From assembly GCF_039522165.1 (NCBI RefSeq), contig NZ_BAAADE010000011.1:1-64000 (forward strand): a stretch of 64,000 nt of DNA. Direction: 5' to 3'. The stretch comes from Paenochrobactrum glaciei (GTDB taxonomy: Bacteria > Pseudomonadota > Alphaproteobacteria > Rhizobiales > Rhizobiaceae). The position numbers were made by a program, and so were the translations under genes. Below, one piece after another: positions 16,582 to 25,291 of the stretch (position 1 is the first letter of the stretch; every line of letters begins with the position of its first letter). The notes beneath the pieces were generated by a model. That model worked only from the letters and a program-made list of their open reading frames with translations. It had not been told where the DNA came from and made no database searches.

Positions 16582-18852
16582 ATGTCTGATGCACCGCATT
16601 GGAAACGCTTCGATGAATGGGATAGTCGGGCGCTTCATTTTGATCAGTTCTCCGCTGAAGATCCGGAGGCAGGTTTTTCGACTTTTCAAAGTCCTTTCGA
16701 TCCTGAACCTTCAATAAGGATTGAAAACGGCAAAATCATTGAAGTTGATGGAAAAACCGAGGATCAGTTTGATATTCTGGATGCTTATATTGTAGCTCAC
16801 CATCTCGATATTGATGTGGCTGACGAAGCAATGGCAATGGATCCGGTTCATATTGCCAGACTGCTTGTTGATATCAATGTTCCACGTGAGGAACTGGAAC
16901 GACTTGCACGCGGTATGACACCGGCAAAACTGGTTTCTGTTGTTTCATCGATGTCAGCGCTGGAAATTACCTTCGCATATGCCAAAATGCGCCAACGGGA
17001 AGCGCCCGGCAATCAGGCTCATGTCACGAATGCGAAGGATGACCCTCTGCAACTTGCTGCGGATAGTGCAATAGCTGTTGCACTTGGCTTTGATGAAATT
17101 GAAACAACTATGCGAGTTTCATCAAATTCATGGGCAAATGCAATGGCTTGTGCTGTAGGGGCAGCTGTCGGGCGTGGTGGCGTTCTTTTTCAATGCGCGA
17201 TTGAGGAAGCAGAAGAATTGCAGATCGGCATGGCCGGCTTCACATCATATGCCGAAACCATATCTGTATATGGAACTGAAAATGCCTTTCTTGATGGCGA
17301 TGACACTCCCTGGTCAAAAGCATTTTTAACAGCAGCATATGCCTCTCGCGGTATTAAGGCGCGTTGTACGTCAGGTGCAGGTGCGGAATTACTAATGGGG
17401 TTTCATGACAAACAATCAGTGCTTTATCTGGAAGCTCGTTGCCTGTGTTTACAACGTGCAATGGGTATTCAAGGCACGCAAAACGGTGGAATTGATGGCG
17501 CTCCCATTACCTCGACAATGGCAGGTGGTATGCGGGAGCTTATTGCGGAAAATCTGATTGCAGTTTGGTTAGGACTTGAATGTGCATCAGGGAATGACAC
17601 AAGGGTCAGTGAATCTGAAATTCGTGTGGGCGCGAAAATTACACCCTATTTACTGGCAGGATCTGATTTGGTCTGCTCCGGCTTTGGATCCATCTGCAAA
17701 TATGACAACACCTTCAACCCTTCACTGATTAATGGTGAAGAAATTGAAGACTACTTGGCTTTACAGCGCGATTACCAGGTAGATGGCGGCCTGACTCCAA
17801 TAACAGAACAACAAGCGAGTTCATTACGCATCAGAGCTATTCGTGCAATTACAGCAGTATTTGAAGAGTTAGAGCTGGCAGAGGTTCCGGAAGATTGGAT
17901 ACAATCCGTAGCAGCCTCATCCGGGTCACGCGATACATCAACCTTCCCGACAAACCAAATTAAAAAAATATCAGAAACTATCCAGCGCAAAAAATTAACC
18001 GCTGTTGATGTTGTGCGTGCGTTAGCAAAACGTGGTTACATTGAAGAGGCTGAAAATATGCTTCTCATGCTAAGACAACGTATTTCTGGCGATTATCTGC
18101 AAACCTCAGGGGTTATTCGTGAAGGAAAAGTAATAAGTGCTTTAAACTCTCCCAACTCATATAGCGGTCCTGGAACCGGTTATAAAATGCCGGCTAAACG
18201 CTGGGAAGAAATTAAAGGACTGCGCCATATTCAAACGCGCGATAAAGTTCTTGAACGTGAAAGCCATAATGAAATAGGTGCACCTGAATGGTTGCAAACA
18301 ACTGGCACGGCCGAAAAAGGCCGTAACCCGCATGAAGTTGTCATTGGTATAAGCCCCGCATTTGGGACGCGTTTGCATACTACGACAGCGGGCCATGAAT
18401 TAATTGATGTTCTGCTTAGTCTTTGTCAGGGCATTGAGCATGCGGGGGGTGTTCCACGTATAGTACGCCTCAGACACACCGCTGATACTTCATTTTTAGG
18501 TCTTTCAGCAGCCTTACTTTCTGGTTCCGGTTACGCAATCGGTATTCAGGCTAAAGGCACAGCAGTCATTCATCAGGCAAACCGTCTGCCACATATGAAC
18601 CTGGAATTATTTTCGAATGCCCCAGTTACAACTCTCGAGCATTACTATGCCATGGGTCAGAATGCTGCACATTATACTTTCGGGAAATCTCCGGAGCCAA
18701 TCATTGTACCAGTAGACGGGCGCTCTCTCGCGGCTCGTTATCACGTGCGTGTAGCTATGCTCTATGCCTTGGAAACCGAGATGATCGACCCTGATGCTGA
18801 GCCGATGGAATTAGTATTAGCGCTCGGACAAATGCGAGGGAAACATGAATAA
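16582..18852 (+). CDS. B12-dependent diol/glycerol dehydratase, fused large and medium subunits
   Basis: This 756-residue protein reads as PduC (about residues 1-545) followed by PduD (about 580-750). In the PduC part QAHVTN (near 145), LGFDEIETTM, YAETISVYGTEN, DGDDTPWSK, GIQGTQNG and KVDGGLTP-type blocks match; in the PduD part GISPAFGTRLHTTT, LSGSGYAIGIQAKGTAVIHQ and LELFSNAPVTTLE match. The enzyme converts 1,2-propanediol or glycerol to the aldehyde using adenosylcobalamin. In enteric bacteria the two parts are separate proteins. AAGGAG before the ATG at 16582 sets the start; a TTG three bases earlier is less likely. The small subunit overlaps by 8 bases. No reactivating factor genes are seen nearby. 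Confidence 0.92.
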   Translation: MSDAPHWKRFDEWDSRALHFDQFSAEDPEAGFSTFQSPFDPEPSIRIENGKIIEVDGKTEDQFDILDAYIVAHHLDIDVADEAMAMDPVHIARLLVDINVPREELERLARGMTPAKLVSVVSSMSALEITFAYAKMRQREAPGNQAHVTNAKDDPLQLAADSAIAVALGFDEIETTMRVSSNSWANAMACAVGAAVGRGGVLFQCAIEEAEELQIGMAGFTSYAETISVYGTENAFLDGDDTPWSKAFLTAAYASRGIKARCTSGAGAELLMGFHDKQSVLYLEARCLCLQRAMGIQGTQNGGIDGAPITSTMAGGMRELIAENLIAVWLGLECASGNDTRVSESEIRVGAKITPYLLAGSDLVCSGFGSICKYDNTFNPSLINGEEIEDYLALQRDYQVDGGLTPITEQQASSLRIRAIRAITAVFEELELAEVPEDWIQSVAASSGSRDTSTFPTNQIKKISETIQRKKLTAVDVVRALAKRGYIEEAENMLLMLRQRISGDYLQTSGVIREGKVISALNSPNSYSGPGTGYKMPAKRWEEIKGLRHIQTRDKVLERESHNEIGAPEWLQTTGTAEKGRNPHEVVIGISPAFGTRLHTTTAGHELIDVLLSLCQGIEHAGGVPRIVRLRHTADTSFLGLSAALLSGSGYAIGIQAKGTAVIHQANRLPHMNLELFSNAPVTTLEHYYAMGQNAAHYTFGKSPEPIIVPVDGRSLAARYHVRVAMLYALETEMIDPDAEPMELVLALGQMRGKHE

Positions 18853-19264
18853 GGTTGACGATATTTACCCGGTCTCAGAAAAGTCTCCCGAAAAAGCTGT
18901 GTCAGTTTCAGGGCTAGCTTTGCAAGATTTGACACTAGAGGCCATTATGAATGGGCAAATCGGATCAGCAGATATCCGAATTTCAGCTGATGTATTAAAA
19001 ATTCAGGCAGAGATTGCACAAAAAAGCGGACGCGAGACATTAGCAAAAAACTTTGAGCGCGCAGCTGATCTGGTCGCCGTGCCAGAAGCAATCATTTTAC
19101 AAACTTACGAAATGCTTCGTCCAGGGCGTGTTCTTAATCCAGAAGAACTGTCCAAAAGAGCCCGTTTTTTACGAGAAAAATACGGCGCCAATGCTATTGC
19201 GTCACTCATAGATGAGGCCGTTTTGATTTACAAAAAACGTAGATTATTTCGTAAGCGTTACTAA
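18845..19264 (+). CDS. Diol/glycerol dehydratase small subunit (PduE-like)
   Basis: 139 residues, close to the normal length of the third dehydratase subunit. The family blocks DLTLEAIMNGQI, DIRISADVLKIQAEIAQ, GRETLAKNFERAADLVAVP and YEMLRPGR are all present. It starts 8 bases inside the fused large/medium subunit gene and so is translationally coupled to it. With the fused protein it would form the complete alpha-beta-gamma holoenzyme. Confidence 0.92.
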   Translation: MNKVDDIYPVSEKSPEKAVSVSGLALQDLTLEAIMNGQIGSADIRISADVLKIQAEIAQKSGRETLAKNFERAADLVAVPEAIILQTYEMLRPGRVLNPEELSKRARFLREKYGANAIASLIDEAVLIYKKRRLFRKRY

Positions 19265-19285
19265 TAATTATAAGAGGTACATGAC

Positions 19286-20098
19286 ATGATTTTAATGGGG
19301 AAAGTAGCAATCGTAACGGGCGCCGGATCTGGCATTGGACGTGCAGGTGCAACCATCATAGCACGAGAAGGAGCCTATGTTGTTATTACCGATCGTAATC
19401 TGACATCTGCTGAGCAAACTGCGGACATGATCAGAAGTACAGGCGGAAAATGTGAAGCTGTTGCGCTTGATGTAACTGATGATAAAGCTATTCAGGCATT
19501 AGTCGAAGATGTTGTCACGCGACATGGTAAGATTGATATCCTCCATAATCATGCAGGAATTCAGGTTGCAGGCAGTATTGAAGACGTATCGGCAGAAGAT
19601 TTTGATAAATCCTGGGCCGTAAATGTTCACGCACAATATGTAGGGTGCAAGGCAGCTATTCCATTTATGAAGAAACAAGGCGGAGGTGTTATTCTTAATA
19701 CATCATCCAATTCCGGCATGTTCCTTGATCGGGAAATGGTTGCTTATATTACAAGTAAGTCTGCTGTTATTACAATGACCAAACAGATAGCACTCGATGT
19801 TGCCCGTTATGGCATTCGGGTAAATGCTTTATGTCCAGGATGGGTTGATACGCCTTTTAATGGCCCATACACAGAGCAACTTGGTGGACGTGAAGCCTTG
19901 GAGTTTGCCATATCCAATATCGTTCCAATCGGCCGGTTTGCTACGACTGATGAAATTGCAGAAACAATCCTGTTTCTCGTTTCGGATCGATCATCATATG
20001 TAACTGGTCACGCATTAATTGCTGACGGTGGGGAATCCCTTGCCGGAGGTACTAATAGTGGAGATCAACCAAACGCTCTACAATTAAGCCCTGTATGA
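19286..20098 (+). CDS. Short-chain dehydrogenase/reductase
   Basis: A 270-residue classical SDR. It has the cofactor loop TGAGSGIG near residue 11, NHAG in place of the usual NNAG near residue 89, the catalytic Ser in NTSSNSG near residue 139 and YITSK with catalytic Tyr and Lys near residue 153. A proper AGAGG ribosome site is found 8 bases before the ATG. It follows the dehydratase small subunit by 21 bases and is the last gene before a strong terminator. It could oxidise or reduce the aldehyde made by the dehydratase, or oxidise the polyol itself; the choice cannot be made from sequence. Confidence 0.9.
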   Translation: MILMGKVAIVTGAGSGIGRAGATIIAREGAYVVITDRNLTSAEQTADMIRSTGGKCEAVALDVTDDKAIQALVEDVVTRHGKIDILHNHAGIQVAGSIEDVSAEDFDKSWAVNVHAQYVGCKAAIPFMKKQGGGVILNTSSNSGMFLDREMVAYITSKSAVITMTKQIALDVARYGIRVNALCPGWVDTPFNGPYTEQLGGREALEFAISNIVPIGRFATTDEIAETILFLVSDRSSYVTGHALIADGGESLAGGTNSGDQPNALQLSPV

Positions 20099-20129
20099 TA
20101 CTCACTTGTATTAATCTGATTTGATCTGG

Positions 20130-20177
20130 CACTGCTCCCTTTCCAGTTCTCGGACTTCGGAGCAGTGCAGATTTTTT
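20130..20177 (+). terminator. Rho-independent terminator of the ABC/diol dehydratase operon
   Basis: CACTGCTCC pairs perfectly with GGAGCAGTG across a 20-base loop and is followed by CAGATTTTTTA. It stands 32 bases after the SDR stop. Confidence 0.85.
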
Positions 20178-20205
20178 ATGCTCTGTGAAAGAATGCGAGC
20201 TCACG

Positions 20206-20330
20206 TCACTTGTCCTGCTTCAGCAGGTTAAAAAAGCTCTCCCCGACAGAATTGGCGCAACAGTTTCCACAACGATCCACACTGGCTATCAGTGAACATT
20301 ATTACCCATTCACTGAAATCAAGATTGTTG
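20206..20330 (-). pseudogene. Very short IS3-type OrfB relic
   Basis: On the minus strand one frame reads GNCCANSVGESFFNLLKQDK and then stops at TGA 20206-20208. This matches the GNCYDNAVxESFFxLLK block around the catalytic Glu of IS3 transposases, with the DN changed to AN. Upstream and downstream the frame is broken. Only about 30 recognisable residues remain. The surrounding 20180-20490 stretch holds nothing else that I can name. Confidence 0.45.
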
Positions 20331-20495
20331 CGATGATGTCCCTTGCGCGTTCTTAAAACTTAAAAAGCAGATGGAATAAAAGTACGCCACCTGATGCGTT
20401 AAATGGCCGATATTCAAGCTTTACGACGACAATCTATTATGCCGTAAGCTAAAACCGAAACCCGCCCACAAAACGTTGCTTTATTTTTGTTATTT

Positions 20496-21323
20496 TTAAA
20501 CGGGGAAAGAACTTAAGGCCGCATTAATGCTAAGCCGCCAAATCCTTGTTACTTCCAGCATATCTTTTGCGACATACCTTATTCCTCGTCCATTAATTCT
20601 CTCAGTGCCGGGTATATCAGACACAAGTTGTGCTGACAGAGGATCAAAAAAATGCATTTCCAGTTCAATTGGCCCATCTAATTTAACAACTTGCATTTCT
20701 TGAATTCGTTCAATTGCCCGTTTAGCACCTTCTTTTATTAACTGTTGGGAAATCGCTGGACTTAGATTTTGTGCAGCTAAACGGCTGATCGCTCGTTTCG
20801 TCGTGACCCGCTCTGTCCATGGATATGTCTGTGCAATATTATCCGTTAAAGTGTCATCGCCTGAAACAAAAGCTAATGGGACACCAAAGTGACCGGCAAC
20901 TGCGGTATTGAAATCTACTTCATTGACAGATTTGCCATTCAGACGGACTTCATACGCAATGCGACTAACATGTGTATGGGACAAGACACCAAGGGCATCA
21001 CCGGCCTGCGCATGATATCCAAGCATTAAAGCCGCAGCACAGGAACCATCTATACCTTGCATCTGGAATAAAGGTCGAGGAATTCCACTGACAAGTTGCG
21101 CTACCGGATGAAGTTCATGCGGAATTATATTGCGCATAAAACCATGTGCATCCGTAACAACAATCTCAGTCGCACCAGCTTCCAAAATACCTTCAATGGA
21201 AGCATTAATTTCAGCAGTTAACCATTTACGTGCCATCTCATATTCTATTCCTTCCATTTTTACCTGGTCGGTATGGGTAACGCCTGCCACCCCTTCCATA
21301 TCTGCGGTAATGAATATTTTCAC
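20496..21323 (-). CDS. M55-family D-aminopeptidase (DppA-like)
   Basis: About 275 residues. The zinc ligands of the DppA family are visible: DMEG at residues 8-11, the DAHG motif near residue 60, GYHA near 104 and the acidic NEVDFN segment. A longer frame exists to 21413 but its first 30 residues are unlike the family; the GTG at 21323 has GAGGG 8 bases upstream and gives the classical VKIFITADMEG start, so I chose it. DppA is a self-compartmentalising enzyme cleaving D-amino-acid dipeptides. It lies 100 bases after an amino-acid ABC binding protein and probably processes what that system imports. Confidence 0.87.
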   Translation of the reverse strand: MKIFITADMEGVAGVTHTDQVKMEGIEYEMARKWLTAEINASIEGILEAGATEIVVTDAHGFMRNIIPHELHPVAQLVSGIPRPLFQMQGIDGSCAAALMLGYHAQAGDALGVLSHTHVSRIAYEVRLNGKSVNEVDFNTAVAGHFGVPLAFVSGDDTLTDNIAQTYPWTERVTTKRAISRLAAQNLSPAISQQLIKEGAKRAIERIQEMQVVKLDGPIELEMHFFDPLSAQLVSDIPGTERINGRGIRYVAKDMLEVTRIWRLSINAALSSFPV

Positions 21324-21426
21324 TGTCGAGCCCTCGATCACAGTACAATCGAAATTGTAAAAATAGGCGGGGCTGAAGATAAATAATAAGAGGTTATCTA
21401 CTTCAACACCCACCTGAATTCAGATC

Positions 21427-22338
21427 TTATTTTGATTTAAAATGTTCGGTATCTGGCGCTAAATTGATACCTGGCTTGGCTATCATGTTGCGTTCCAGCC
21501 CCCATTTTTTCATGATGCTCGCATAAGTGCCATTGTTATTCAGCTCCTCGAATGCGGCCAAAATCGCTTTACTGGTGTTTGATCCCGCAGGTGCAATACT
21601 TCCCTGATAAATATCACCAAATCCGTTTGGAAGATTTGCGGCGGCTAAATCAAGTACGCCTGATGATTGATCTACGAAATATGTCAACGGTGCCTGGCCC
21701 GAAAAGAAACCATCCGAGCGCTTTGAACGAACGGCAAGAATTGCTGAATTCTGATCGGGGAACGACTGCACTTCCACTGGTTTGCCATCTTTGGCACATG
21801 CGGAAGCTTTCTCTTTTAAAACTCGTTCCGCTGAACCCGCTGCCATAACCGCAATCGTCAAACCGCAAACATCATCCAAACTTTGAATGTTTTTGGGGTT
21901 ACCTTTTTGGACAGCAAAAGCGACATATTCCTGAACCCAATCGATGAAGTCAATTTTACCGCGACGATCTGGAAAGTCACCTGTCGGTCCAATGGACATA
22001 TCGTAACGACCTGCATCAAAACCGGCTAGCATAGCACCCAAGCCGGCAACGGTTTGGTGCTGCACTTCAAGACCAAAAAGTTGACCGATAGCGATAGCCA
22101 GATCATTGCTGGCTCCATCTAATTTATCAGGACCGAGAACGATTTGATATGGTGGATAAGAACCACTGTTTACAGCAACAATATAACCACGCTCACGAAT
22201 GTTATCCGGCAATATTGCTCTTATGCTTTCATTTACGTTTTGAGTAGGCACTTCTTGAGTAAGTGCCGAAGATGATGTGAGCGCAGTTATGGCAACAGTC
22301 GCTACAAAAGCAGTGTATTTTATCGTTTTCTTCAACAT
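21427..22338 (-). CDS. Amino-acid-type ABC transporter solute-binding protein (family 3)
   Basis: A 303-residue exported protein with an N-terminal signal (hydrophobic core, SSALTQ region). The family-3 binding pattern is seen in VAVNSGSYPPYQIV, LDGASNDLAIAIG near residue 75 and DMSIGPTGDFPDR near residue 115. The ligand is probably a polar amino acid or a small peptide. An AAGGGGAA ribosome site precedes the ATG. It is encoded between the ATPase gene and the M55 peptidase gene on the same strand. Confidence 0.9.
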   Translation of the reverse strand: MLKKTIKYTAFVATVAITALTSSSALTQEVPTQNVNESIRAILPDNIRERGYIVAVNSGSYPPYQIVLGPDKLDGASNDLAIAIGQLFGLEVQHQTVAGLGAMLAGFDAGRYDMSIGPTGDFPDRRGKIDFIDWVQEYVAFAVQKGNPKNIQSLDDVCGLTIAVMAAGSAERVLKEKASACAKDGKPVEVQSFPDQNSAILAVRSKRSDGFFSGQAPLTYFVDQSSGVLDLAAANLPNGFGDIYQGSIAPAGSNTSKAILAAFEELNNNGTYASIMKKWGLERNMIAKPGINLAPDTEHFKSK

Positions 22339-22362
22339 GGCATATTCCCCTTTATTTTGAAT

Positions 22363-23157
22363 TCAAATGAACCTGTTTAAGAATGCTTTTGTTCTTTCTT
22401 GTTTCGGTGAAACAAGAATTTCATTCGGCGGGCCTTGTTCGATAATTTTGCCGTAATCCATAAAGACAACGCGATCCGCGGCTTCTTTTGCAAAACCTAT
22501 TTCATGCGTTACAACGATCATTGTGAGACCTTGCGCGGCGAGGTTTTTCATTACGGCTAGAACTTCTCCCACCAGTTCAGGATCAAGCGCGGAGGTAGGC
22601 TCATCAAACAGCATCAACTTTGGCTTAATAGCCAAAGCACGCGCGATAGCCACACGTTGTTGCTGCCCGCCTGAAAGCTGGCGCGGATAGGAGTTTGCCT
22701 TTTCAACAAGTCCAATTCGCTCAAGAAGTTCATAGGCATAGGCTTCAGCATGTTGACGTTTTTCACCGTGAACACCTACCGGAGCCTCAATAATATTCTG
22801 CATTACCGTTAAGTGCGGATACAGATTGAACTGCTGGAAAACCATGCCGATATTCTTACGTTGCTGGGCAAGAACAGAGGGCGTTGCATGAAAAAGCTTG
22901 TTACCTTTTAATTGATAACCAATTTGATCCTCACCAACCATGATGGATCCGGCTTGCATCGTTTCCAGATGATTAATACATCGCAAGAATGTCGACTTTC
23001 CGGAGCCTGAAGGGCCAAGAATGACGATTGTTTCGCCTTTATGGACATCCAGATCAATCCCTTTCAGGACTTCATGCTCGCCGTAGGATTTATGCACATT
23101 GTGAGCACGCACAAGAATAGAAGCTTCCGTATCATGACGCGTTGTTGACTGGTTCAT
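22363..23157 (-). CDS. Polar amino-acid ABC transporter ATP-binding protein
   Basis: 264 residues with Walker A GPSGSGKST, signature LSGGQQQR, Walker B LMLFDEPTSALDPELVGE and the ETI-type segment VVTHEIGFAKEAADRVVFMD. These are the standard features of GlnQ/HisP-type ATPases. It starts 4 bases inside the permease gene, so the two are coupled. The binding protein gene follows after 24 bases. Confidence 0.94.
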   Translation of the reverse strand: MNQSTTRHDTEASILVRAHNVHKSYGEHEVLKGIDLDVHKGETIVILGPSGSGKSTFLRCINHLETMQAGSIMVGEDQIGYQLKGNKLFHATPSVLAQQRKNIGMVFQQFNLYPHLTVMQNIIEAPVGVHGEKRQHAEAYAYELLERIGLVEKANSYPRQLSGGQQQRVAIARALAIKPKLMLFDEPTSALDPELVGEVLAVMKNLAAQGLTMIVVTHEIGFAKEAADRVVFMDYGKIIEQGPPNEILVSPKQERTKAFLNRFI

Positions 23158-24089
23158 TGTGCGTCCTCTACCGGCTTGGCAATATTTATCGCTGGGCTCG
23201 TTTCACTCATGCGTTGCCCCCGCGCATAATAACGCTCGATAAAGGACTGTCCGATATTGAGGATCGAGGTAATGATCAGATACCAGATGACTGCAACCAT
23301 CAGCAGCGGGATAATTTCAAAGGTTCGGTTATAAACAGCCTGCACAGAATAGAGCAGATCATTCATCGCGATGATGCTGACCAGTGATGTGCCCTTAATC
23401 ATACTGATAAGTTGATTGCCAGTCGGAGGAACGATTGATCGCATTGCTTGCGGAATGATGATGCGCCAGAGTGCACGCGTTCGTGTCATACCAAAGGCTT
23501 GTGCGGTTTCACTTTGGCCAGGATCCACAGACAAAAGACCACCGCGAATAATCTCAGCCATATATGCTGCTTCATTAAGTGCAAGACCGACAATAGCTGC
23601 AGTTAATGGCGTAATGATAGAATTTGTTTCCCAGCTGATCAATGTGGGTCCAAATGGAATACTGATTGTAATATATGGAAAGATAGTCGCCATATTGTAC
23701 CAAAAAATCAGCTGGACAAGCATAGGTGTCCCGCGGAAAAACCAGATGTAAATAGCTGCTCCAGAGGAGGCTATATGGCTTTTTGATAAGCGGCATACGG
23801 CTAAAACAAGACCAATGATTGTGCCTACGACCATGGCAACAACTGTTAGCCCTAAGGTTACATAAAGTCCGTTGATGACAGTTTCATCAAAGAACCACTT
23901 AAAGACAACATCCCATTGAAATGTATCATTATTAATCACCAGCCATAGAAATTGTATGACGAAAGCAACAATAATAATACTCAGTGACCAGTGTAGATAA
24001 TTAATTGGTGTTATTGCCTGTGACACATCTCTGAGGGTGTTCGTAGGTATATTGGATTGTTTATTTGGTGATGCCGCCATTTTGGTCAC
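23154..24089 (-). CDS. Polar amino-acid ABC transporter permease (fused-size HisM/GlnP type)
   Basis: 311 residues with five to six membrane segments and the EAA loop GQSETAQAFGMTRTRALWRI near residue 200. Only one permease gene is present, so the transporter would use a homodimer. The start is a GTG with GGAAGG 7 bases upstream. It is the first gene of the ABC/M55 operon and is divergent from a LysR regulator. Confidence 0.92.
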   Translation of the reverse strand: MTKMAASPNKQSNIPTNTLRDVSQAITPINYLHWSLSIIIVAFVIQFLWLVINNDTFQWDVVFKWFFDETVINGLYVTLGLTVVAMVVGTIIGLVLAVCRLSKSHIASSGAAIYIWFFRGTPMLVQLIFWYNMATIFPYITISIPFGPTLISWETNSIITPLTAAIVGLALNEAAYMAEIIRGGLLSVDPGQSETAQAFGMTRTRALWRIIIPQAMRSIVPPTGNQLISMIKGTSLVSIIAMNDLLYSVQAVYNRTFEIIPLLMVAVIWYLIITSILNIGQSFIERYYARGQRMSETSPAINIAKPVEDAQ

Positions 24090-24124
24090 GATCGATCCTT
24101 CCCGTTCGAGTGTGGCCTTTATCG

Positions 24125-24139
24125 TTCAGATTTTCTGAA
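24125..24139. promoter_or_regulatory. Candidate LysR box TTCAG-n5-CTGAA
   Basis: TTCAG-ATTTT-CTGAA is an interrupted palindrome containing the T-n11-A pattern. It lies 36 bases upstream of the ABC permease start, in the divergent region with the LysR gene. Its position so close to the target gene would suit an activation or repression site. Inferred from symmetry only. Confidence 0.4.
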
Positions 24140-24304
24140 TGATAGATCCAATTAAACGGTATTAAGGATGGGTTTAAAAAGACCGAAAGTTTATGGATTA
24201 CATAGATAAAGACTATAGTTGCACTCATTTTGTGAAATGCCGTTGTGTGAACAGGCAGCTCTTGCTTTTTAATATCGTTCCAAGCACTTTAATAAATACG
24301 AGTA

Positions 24305-24318
24305 CCTGATTATTCAGG
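24305..24318. promoter_or_regulatory. Palindrome CCTGA-TTAT-TCAGG before the LysR gene
   Basis: A short palindrome 17 bases upstream of the LysR start, overlapping the region where its transcript would begin. It may be an autoregulatory site. It is related in sequence to the TTCAG/CTGAA box at 24125. Confidence 0.35.
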
Positions 24319-24335
24319 AGCATGAGGAGGAATTT

Positions 24336-25262
24336 ATGAGTGCGCTTGCATCGCTAGGAGCTATGAGCCTACGTCAGCTTGAGGTTTTTTATGCCGTCAT
24401 AGATGCAGGAAGTATAACGGCAGCAGCAGAAAACCTACATATTTCTCAACCTACCGTAAGCACCATGATAAAGCGTATTGAAGATCAATTGGGGCTTGCT
24501 CTTTTTAGAAAAGAACGTGGGCGGTTAATACCTACCAATGAGGGCCGTTTATTATTTGAGACATTGCATCGTAATTTTCGCTGTTTTGAATCAATTGCCA
24601 ATACAATTTCAATGCTTCAAAAAGATATTTCACAAAGAATGAGCATTGCGACGATTCAGCCTCTTGGGAACGGGATCGTATCTTCTGCGTTGAAGTTATT
24701 TTTGGAAGAGCGGCCGGATGCCCATGTTCAACTTTTAATTCGGCCCCGAAAGGATGTTTATACGGCTGTCGCAGCAGAGGGGGCAGATCTGGGCATTTCA
24801 TTTCAGACTGGTGAAGCCGAACGTGAAGGTCTTACAGTTGAACATGTGAGTTCTGGGCGGTTATTTTGCATTATGCCGCATGGGCATCCGCTTGAGGAAA
24901 AGTCGATAATTACTCATGATGACATGATAAATTATCCGATTGTATCATTTCCTCCCGGGCATCAATGGCTACTAACCCAGTTTGAAAAGGTCATAGATAA
25001 AAGTAAACCGCGGCGCGAACCAATATTAACCGTTGAAAGTGTAATGTCTATTTACCCTCATGTGGAAAAAGGCATTGGTATCGGTCTTGTGGATGAGTTT
25101 TCTTTAAGAAGCAATTATACAGAGCGACTATCATATCGTCCGTTTGAACCTGTCATCAATGTGGCAGTTGATTTTATTTACCCTAATAGGCGTGCATCTG
25201 AACTGACAAAAGCGTTTGCCAGACATTTCAATTCAGTCTGTAAAAGTATTGGCCATTCTTGA
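24336..25262 (+). CDS. LysR-family transcriptional regulator
   Basis: 308 residues. The N-terminal helix-turn-helix reads LRQLEVFYAVIDAGSITAAA and SQPTVSTMIKRIEDQLGLAL. The effector domain follows from about residue 100. GAGGAGG before the ATG is one of the best ribosome sites in the window. It is divergent from the amino-acid ABC/M55 peptidase operon with a 246-base spacer and is likely to control it. Confidence 0.92.
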   Translation: MSALASLGAMSLRQLEVFYAVIDAGSITAAAENLHISQPTVSTMIKRIEDQLGLALFRKERGRLIPTNEGRLLFETLHRNFRCFESIANTISMLQKDISQRMSIATIQPLGNGIVSSALKLFLEERPDAHVQLLIRPRKDVYTAVAAEGADLGISFQTGEAEREGLTVEHVSSGRLFCIMPHGHPLEEKSIITHDDMINYPIVSFPPGHQWLLTQFEKVIDKSKPRREPILTVESVMSIYPHVEKGIGIGLVDEFSLRSNYTERLSYRPFEPVINVAVDFIYPNRRASELTKAFARHFNSVCKSIGHS

Positions 25263-25272
25263 TGGTGAAAAC

Positions 25273-25291
25273 GCGGGGCTTATCGCCCCGC
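25273..25291. terminator. Hairpin between convergent LysR and PBP-like genes
   Basis: GCGGGGC-TTATC-GCCCCGC is a perfect 7-base-pair GC stem that overlaps the end of the minus-strand gene. It lacks a long U-run on either side. It probably terminates one or both of the convergent genes. Confidence 0.55.

Noticed and set aside
20180..20495. Full transposase gene
   Set aside because: Only about 30 residues of IS3 similarity remain and the rest of the stretch has stops in all frames.
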